Made by a program: the position numbers and the translations under genes
Part shown: one piece after another, positions 62,801 to 64,000 of the stretch
Layout: the number at the start of each line of letters is the position of its first letter
Numbering within the stretch: the stretch's first letter is position 1
NCBI GenBank assembly: GCA_031272885.1
Contig: JAISSX010000060.1
Location: 1-64,000, forward strand
DNA length: 64,000 nt
Reading direction: 5' to 3'
From: Bifidobacteriaceae bacterium
GTDB taxonomy: Bacteria > Actinomycetota > Actinomycetes > Actinomycetales > WQXJ01
Notes under the pieces: model-generated
The model's input: the letters and a program-made list of their open reading frames with translations, nothing else
The model's database searches: none
What the model was told of the DNA's origin: nothing

Positions 62801-64000
62801 CACGTCATCGGACGTCAGGCAGACGCCATCGGCACCGGGGTCCAGCACGGTGGCGTCGGCCGCGACACAGAAGTCGATGCTGCCGCTGCCTGCCATCACA
62901 TAGTGGTTGGGGGCGGCGTCTTCCTCGAGGTGGTAGACCCGGCCCACCGCCAACTGGTCGAAGGTCAACCGGCCGTTGGCGCCGGTTTGGAACAGGCCGC
63001 AGCCGTTGGGCGGCACGGGCGGCACAAAGCCGCTGGCCGAATAGCACGAACCGTCGGTGGAATCCTCCAGCGAGAAGGCGACATTGGGCAGATTGGTGCC
63101 CTGCGTAGCGCCCAGCGCGGTGGCCGGGGTGTCGATCAGGCTGCCGCTCACACCAACCTTGCGCAGGGTGACAGAGACCAGGCGGTTGACCACCGTGGCG
63201 GTGGTGCCGCTGATGGTGACGTCCCCCACGGCCGCGGCCGGCTGGACGGCGGTCAGGCTGCTCAGACCGCTGGCACCCACCGTGACGGTGAAGCTGACCT
63301 TAGCCAACTGGGCCGGCGCGCCGCCGGTCTCCTCCACCGTGTAGGCACCCACCAACAGATGGCTCAGCACGGCCTCGCCGCTGGCGTCCGTGGTCAGGGT
63401 GTAGATGCTGTTAGGGGCGTCCACCTGCGTCACTTTGAACGTGACACCAGCCATGGGGGCACCATCGGCGTCCTGTTTGTGGACCTTCAGGTCGCCGTAG
63501 ACGCTGTCGGGGATGTTGGTGAAGTTGTAGGTGAAGGTACGCGCGGCGGCCTCGGCCGAAATGGTGACAGTGGCCAGGGTGGTGCCCACGATGGTGTGCT
63601 CGGTGTAGCCCTCTGGGGCCGCCAGTTCCTTAATGGTGTAGACGCCCGAATAGACGTTCTCGAACTTGGCTTGGCCCAACACGGTGCCGTTGGTGCCGTC
63701 ACCGGTGGTGGCCTGGCTCACCAGGTTGCCGGCGGCATCATACAAACCGAACACGGCCCCGGCCAGGTACAGCGAGCTGTTGGTGGAACTGGCCTTGTGG
63801 ATCTCGATGGTGGCCGGGAATTCGGCCACCTCGTTGTAGACCGGCGGGGTTTCCAGCAGCCGGTACATGCCATCCATCTGGTAGGCGAAGGTGTTGTTGG
63901 TGCGGGCGCCCACCGCCGGCACGCACTCAGTGCCCAGGGCCGGCTGGGCAGGATCGATGAAACCGCAGGTGGGATGGGGGGCTTCCATCACCAGGTGGAT
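47819..64000 (-). CDS. giant sortase-anchored adhesin-like protein with 27 SdrD-B-like repeats (5' end off window)
   Basis: At least 5,393 codons; the frame is still open at the window edge, so the signal peptide and start are outside. The visible N-terminal 1,080 or so residues form about 8 SpaA/Cna-B-like prealbumin modules (for example IEIHKASSTNSSLYLAGAVF, ELAAPEGYTEH), the type that forms Lys-Asn isopeptide bonds. Then come 27 SdrD-B-like modules of about 140-180 residues, each opening near (V/I)SGLVWxDxDxDGxxD and closing near SPHNDLGL. Acidic loops such as DADGDGVIDDNEW fit EF-hand-like calcium sites. A Ser/Pro/Gly wall-spanning stretch, LPVSG (47941-47927), a membrane segment and TRRRRLRYARRH end the protein. 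It should be a long calcium-stiffened, wall-linked stalk. No sortase gene is in view. Confidence 0.9.
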   Translation of the reverse strand: MHLVMEAPHPTCGFIDPAQPALGTECVPAVGARTNNTFAYQMDGMYRLLETPPVYNEVAEFPATIEIHKASSTNSSLYLAGAVFGLYDAAGNLVSQATTGDGTNGTVLGQAKFENVYSGVYTIKELAAPEGYTEHTIVGTTLATVTISAEAAARTFTYNFTNIPDSVYGDLKVHKQDADGAPMAGVTFKVTQVDAPNSIYTLTTDASGEAVLSHLLVGAYTVEETGGAPAQLAKVSFTVTVGASGLSSLTAVQPAAAVGDVTISGTTATVVNRLVSVTLRKVGVSGSLIDTPATALGATQGTNLPNVAFSLEDSTDGSCYSASGFVPPVPPNGCGLFQTGANGRLTFDQLAVGRVYHLEEDAAPNHYVMAGSGSIDFCVAADATVLDPGADGVCLTSDDVTYSSGLLTVTNVRKPAITVLKLGLTNTTAMDTAATVLTAADGEALSGATFELADGGTVVGTATTGSNGRVTFDDLVAETEYTLTETTVPAHWYKAQSAPITVKVDQYGTVYQKVDGSWVQYAAGQAVVKNLPLVSAEVMKIGVSTTQALLTVPTSLATNQGEPLAGATFELRDTDGTTVLVSGITTGTSGLIRYTDLMPDHVYVLVETASPTHWDPITDPIPFRVDRDGVVWHAGTDLTDPADDTAYAAGKVMAKNVPTFVPGTVTVTKTETVPSADGTLEDGDLKSTTASTATFQLERDVNGSWQLYATTDSTDLTTGTWVDQANGQFATVGGSAVLTDLDVGSYRLSEITPTGYLPNATTYTFTVAYDDTTKQFYYGYTNTPLKPVVVKGDLVGNFNPNNPADVAALDAATDYLDSVGRNPHQMVTANGRIDLVAGLGGAEFDIAEYVGSSTAGTPVNTWHVTSAADGSFNLDGLSPALVFQAGNTYVFTETVAPTGYQKSTQPYVYQPGFEATLLRANGGKWIALENKVINHRVVVSKYGADSNEPLAGTTFELYYPDGTKVFSNTLTTDSRGVIDLPNIAPGTYYLKEVAAPTVTTCGTGGAATDCYKHYLVDPGYYKIVITPDVQDATAQAAVDHSTPDNVDDGTNTIYPPIATTADAFAVVNDEPFKGTVAGLVWFDTDRDGTQDTGETMASGVKVDLWVWDDQNHDGVHDPGESWVPAKDIYGNAVTTQTLTGAISSGSYTGDGYDYKFTDLPEGEYQVRFSDPDGALGDYAISPKNTGGNSATSQSVDSDVDQVTGGFNTDTTNDPIKLTLTNPDSVNNDAGVVKLGQISGLVWEDKLTTGTGGHGLNGVRDADEPLVGGVTVTLYQWDPTAAGGTGDWVAAKYYDGTTIPAVTTTSTATQDPNDATNQYTYLFQHLVDGAYKVVFDDGTTQLSQFVAVAVDQGSDDTKDSEAVGTNNAAGRLDYATDASDDPDASDPAPGIDLTPGEWEKHHDLGLLRLYEVSGLVWLDDDYDGVQDTGEAPVPGVSVTLWIWDDANHDGVHDASEGWVQVTTDANGTTFGTGGTLTTGTDGTYTFGLLPDGEYQVRFTDGTGPGAADLGQYEVTKKDAAAATSATDSDAARAAGNPIPDDLEEAVITKVDGWNTQNVSPHNDLGLVDLYDVSGLVWYDADHDGVQDGGTEVIKPGTTVTLYVWVDADSDGVKDADEWVRARDIDGNLQQMQTDASGEYAFDRLPKGDYRVEFTSGDAVTLSEYGVAPRNQGSDDTLDSDATQTGTDGNGNLAKAGIDIVFPTGSHSSPNNDLGLIDVYDVSGLVWQDYDASGGAAATSHNGLQDGMGTDEYTVPGVLVTLKVWDDADLNGVIDPGEWVQARDVYGNLVSPVETDSAGTYLFPQLPYGVYQVVFSSGTQALDPYMVTVQDAGSDPSIDSDAAMTAQWTAADTGHTAGDLKEATISQVVAFDAGHHSPHNDLGLYNHHQGDIYEVSGLVWYDTDYDGLKGALETLVDGVQVNLMMWKDRNDDGVVDDDEWVDAKDVYGTTVPAQQTGSGTLASGSYDFTYLPNGTYRVVFTDPTSGAVLFTGYGVTHKDEGGNDAAHVNLDSDADRTDDNADEPGSSVEEATIDQVIGWDDDGTADHHSEHNDLGLVKLYEVSGLVWIDKDVDGYRDLDEDLVEGIKVTLLVWDATAGGGAGDWVLAVDAFGNTVPTQLTDEDGAYDFLDLPNGTYRVVFANPAGQDLLGGYDVTDKDAFGTTDSTDSDANRTDSTTNLSEATINTVAAWQGTNNNVSPHNDLGLVELYDISGVVWIDDNNDGIRDASETGRKGGVTVTLYAWDDVAGDWFTTVADDIDGVSQTTTTAADGTYSFDRLPAGRYKVVFTDPAGTVLGDYVAAKQDQGADNAKDSDTTGTYGSDHKLNGGVDDVLTPFDSGRHSPNNDFGLVQTAKLSGLVWEDTFVSGSGGHALNDVQDADELSSNIVSGVTVTLYVKDPVSGNYGPAKYADGTNVPAVSTDGVLDPTDGYDYLFSNLPPGTYQVVFSDGSTSLSNYAAVATDQGSDNTKDSDATPSNNGAGKLDKGTESGIVLDPGEWEPNHDFGIYKLKEISGTVWIDADFDGIRDTGETLVPGVIVTLYVWDDQDGDGVHDSGEGWIVATDADGVTQQTVTDANGNYVFDRLPSGDYRVVFTDAATGDKLGGYAVTQQDQGSDASVDSDAHLTDTTSDGKLSEATIDQVAPFGTNDKSEHNDLGLVKLSQISGLVWEDSLKTDGPPAGQHGLNDVRDADETASHLVPKVTVTLYQWDATTNAWVQATDFTGTTIPAVETDGVLTTDPNDATNRYDYLFDGLLPGTYRVVFSDGAGAGGTDLGLYQAVAVDANDPATSANDNTKDSDATPAYNTSTGKLETAAEGADDGTGGIVISTGGTHSKHHDLGLFQLHEVKGKVWYDTDYDGIQDVGEQPVAGLTVELYDGDGNLVTTDAYGNSFGTVTTASDGTYDFPNLPDGAYSVVFIDNGSVVGGYAVTLVDQTDDNAANDDPDLGDDVRDSDATQTNDDGDPLEATIDTVTPWDEDGVSAYNDLGLVELYEVKGLVWYDKDNDGVQDGSAAGEVPIAGVKVTLLMWDATTSTWVAAVDAFGHTVTAQTTGSDGTYDFTGLRGDAANADYRYRVVFSDPNDDAAVLGAYAIAPKDTGGNTATSATTDSDASQTGTGSDGELTEATITQVVDWETGNVSPHNDLGLTLFTVEGRVWFDDDFDGIQDATENPAPGVTVSLKVWIDTNGDGVIDSGEWQAARGIDGTVVADQTTDTNGEYSFPELPYGHYQVEFTSGTVDLGGYTVSPKNVTSGGGTDATDSDGTAEADGDGILEQATITDGDLANFGSDHVSPHNDLGLVQLGRISGLVWEDLKTASHPFNDVYDAADEELVPGVTVTLLMWVDTDSDGVVDDDEWVPATRYDGKAIPSQQTVLPASGVLPTDDDYYMYLFDYLVPGKYQVVFSDGTQDLSGFVTVEPNVGSNGSDSTDSDASDTSDDPADLTEATESEVTLGSAEWSKHHDLGLQKKHEISGLVWVDKDADGIQDTGEPVVDGVTVTLYVWDDADGDGVIDDNEWVPAEDVYGQTVPPQVTGDGDLPAGGYDFTNLPDGTYKVVFTDETTGGTVLGEYSVTDKDQGSGTGADAVDSDADRVTPAGDKLDEAEIPGITFPDNAVKSEHNDLGLTYFSLSGQVWYDKDYDGLYDAGERLIDGVTVSLYMWDAAANGGTGGYVPAVDATGKNLVDNPVKTGAGAWADGYYEFGDLKYGRYEVVFTDPAGNVLNAYTVTKQDQGTDPAVDSDAHRTDTTPALTEATIDTAAPFNSSNVSPNNDLGLALFTVEGKVWYDTDADGIQDASENPAPGITVTLKVLDEGDPDDPDDDQWVTATDIDGNPQTAVTGSDGSYKFDELPYGQYQVEFTSGTVDLGEYGVSPKNQGTGATADTLDSDATADADGDGELDKATITHDDLAGFNTDHVSPHNDLGLVELGRISGLVWEDLKTASHPFNDLYDSTDEELVEGVTVSLYVWVDADADGVIDDNEWVAATYFDGTPVPSQQTVDPNAGLNPGDPGYVLPSSDDYYMYLFDNLYPGTYKVVFSDEAGDGDTDLSGFVTVAVNAGSNANDGRDSDATGNESATTALSEAEEADIVLGSAEWEKHHDLGLQKKHEITGLVWIDADYDGVRDDDEVTLDGVTATLYVWDDTDGDGVIDDGEWVRAEDVFGTTVPPQVTGAGDLPDGGYDFTNLPDGTYKVVFTDETAGGTVLGEYGVTQKDQGGNDTKDSDADRVTPSTDDLDEAEIPGITFPDNAKKSEHNDLGLVKLYEVSGHVWVDGDYDGFYDTGETLVPGVTVTLTVLNKHGSTDEADWTWDTPVNAYGTTVTAQTTDASGGYDFTDLRDGTYRVTFTDPAGTVLKKYDATTVNQTPANDTTDSDATGTHNSSGVLTGGVIQPVVDWDSGNVSPHNDFGLVERFEVSGLVWLDRNHDGIQDSGEEKIDGVTVTLKVLNQHGSTDPDDWTWDQPLDVYGQPVAPQVTGDDTLSLADGSYDFVNLRSGTYQVVFTDPSGNVLSQFNVTKQDQGGPNTDSDAERVTASGQPLDEAKIPQVAMWNADNVSPHNDLGLSLYEVSGLVWFDDDADGIQDAGENPAEGVTVTLYIKDDGGTPSDTSDDTWVPATDIDGNPMQVQTDANGEYDFGLLPYGDYQVVFTDGTGAGAVELGGYAVSPKDQGSGTGADAVDSDATGDRTGGGTNGDEPDGILDTATIEHGDLADWDDDDVSPHNDLGLVALGQISGLVWEDLKTSSHPFNNVYDAADESLVEGVTVTLYVWSDAANGGLGGYVPATYADGKPVASQQTVDPNAGLSPGDPGYLLPTDPDYHMYLFDHLWPGKYKVVFTDGDPANPDATDLGGYVTVVADQGGDDSVDSDAVDSSASTTELTQADEGDIILASAEWEQHHDLGLLKKHEISGLVWIDQDEDGVQDAGEPTWDNVTVTLYVWDDADGDGVIDDGEWVAAEDVYGQTVPPQLTGTGGLPPGGYDFTDLPDGTYKVVFTDGSSDGSVLGWFNVTGQNQGGDDTVDSDAGRVTPSGSDLDEAEIEGITFPNNAAKSEHNDLGLTAYEVSGKVWIDTDYDGIQDAGEKPVPGVTVTLYTPGGVPAKDIFGQTVPSQLTAADGTYRFTDLPSGTYTVVFTDPSGNVLGEYGITKQDQGTNAAVDSDARRSDGKTGGLTEGTIDQVAPFGADHKSPHNDLGLVERFTLSGLVWYDDNKNGIFEPELGEELATGVVVELVDAVTGLPVVDTNGNVVTAVVVDPSKYDATDPNGWTYRFVDLPPGKYTVLFKDGGGVVIGQYTTTRGSTTWEQNPFENRWSVHNDLGLVRVTEEQVQPSGSPTVAPPSSAAPSGSVPPSGGPSGTVPPAGSVKPLPVSGAQHINTIVLLAGMMLVFGGLLIGTRRRRLRYARRH
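48430..60790 (-). repeat. 27 tandem SdrD-B-like modules with a three-fold higher-order repeat
   Basis: Module starts counted from the N-terminal side lie near 60755, 60280, 59760, 59280, 58830, 58310, 57808, 57365, 56935, 56460, 56005, 55460, 55015, 54555, 54090, 53590, 53125, 52675, 52213, 51678, 51208, 50770, 50318, 49820, 49283, 48850 and 48430. Modules 14-17, 18-21 and 23-26 repeat an A-B-C-D pattern; B always opens ISGLVWEDLKT(A/S)SHPFN. Several stretches of 30-40 bp are nearly identical between copies. Confidence 0.75.

Noticed and set aside
47819-64000. An RTX adhesin or ice-binding protein
   Set aside because: There are no GGxGxDxLx nonapeptides. The DxDxDG loops and the GLVW and HNDLGL borders fit SdrD-B modules, and the C-terminus is a sortase signal.
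1-64000. tRNA, rRNA or tmRNA genes
   Set aside because: The gaps between genes were read on both strands for cloverleaf features and conserved T-loop or rRNA sequence; none was recognised by eye.

Overview
The window comes from a high-GC Gram-positive actinomycete (Actinomycetota). Pointers are the mycothiol amidase Mca, the AdnA/AdnB helicase-nuclease pair, UvrD2 with an HRDC domain, DUF3107, DUF5679, an Rv1264-like adenylyl cyclase and a sortase-anchored giant surface protein. From memory, uvrD2, adnAB, DUF3107 and an rhlE-like helicase lie near each other in mycobacteria, as do corA, the MgtE-N/CBS gene, DUF1003 and mrp, so the left and middle parts look like conserved chromosomal backbone. 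The species cannot be named from the sequence. I see no rRNA, tRNA, CRISPR array or intact transposase.

Layout. 1-3.1 kb: the start of an HNH endonuclease cut by the window edge, a PfkB kinase remnant, a VbhA-type Fic antitoxin without a toxin, and two tandem paralogous membrane proteins. 3.1-7.6 kb: a hemolysin III-like membrane protein, a LacI regulator, Mca, DUF5679 and a ThiF-like protein. 7.6-20.2 kb: a DNA repair and nucleic-acid block (UvrD2, a kinase-like APH protein, AdnB-AdnA, DUF3107, a DEAD-box helicase). 20.2-25.4 kb: histidine ammonia-lyase, then a worn region with DUF4143 and MMPL fragments, a small membrane protein, a membrane-anchored matrixin and an AEC transporter. 25.4-33.1 kb: PHP phosphoesterase, CorA, aminopeptidase P, MgtE-N/CBS, DUF1003, Mrp and the cyclase. 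33.2-37.6 kb: biotin ligase and two paralogous MFS transporters around an SDR. 37.7-44.6 kb: an FtsX-type ABC exporter, a zinc-ribbon Tim44-like membrane protein and a two-component system. 44.6-47.7 kb: a PutP symporter and a UDPGP-type UTP-glucose-1-phosphate uridylyltransferase. 47.8-64 kb: a single gene for a surface protein of more than 5,390 residues, with 8 visible SpaA/Cna-B-like modules, 27 SdrD-B-like modules that I count, and an LPVSG sorting signal. Its 5' end lies outside the window.

The most unusual material is between the genes. Two copies of a 108-bp palindromic element (37.64 and 42.32 kb) have 24-bp arms whose departures from pairing are all G-U on the + strand. A third, related-looking palindrome (33.19 kb) has supplied the last codons of birA. 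A dispersed motif near GTGCCCGATGGCGCC recurs on both strands, once as an apparent 24-nt in-frame insertion in the biotin ligase active-site loop. A 27-nt sequence is shared exactly between the response-regulator linker and an intergenic region. Matched terminators lie behind the uridylyltransferase and the giant gene.

Expression. At least ten genes begin 6-8 nt after a TANNNT hexamer with no obvious ribosome binding site, so leaderless initiation seems common here. uvrD2 and the APH-like gene diverge from one 10-bp palindrome that can supply a -10 hexamer to both strands.
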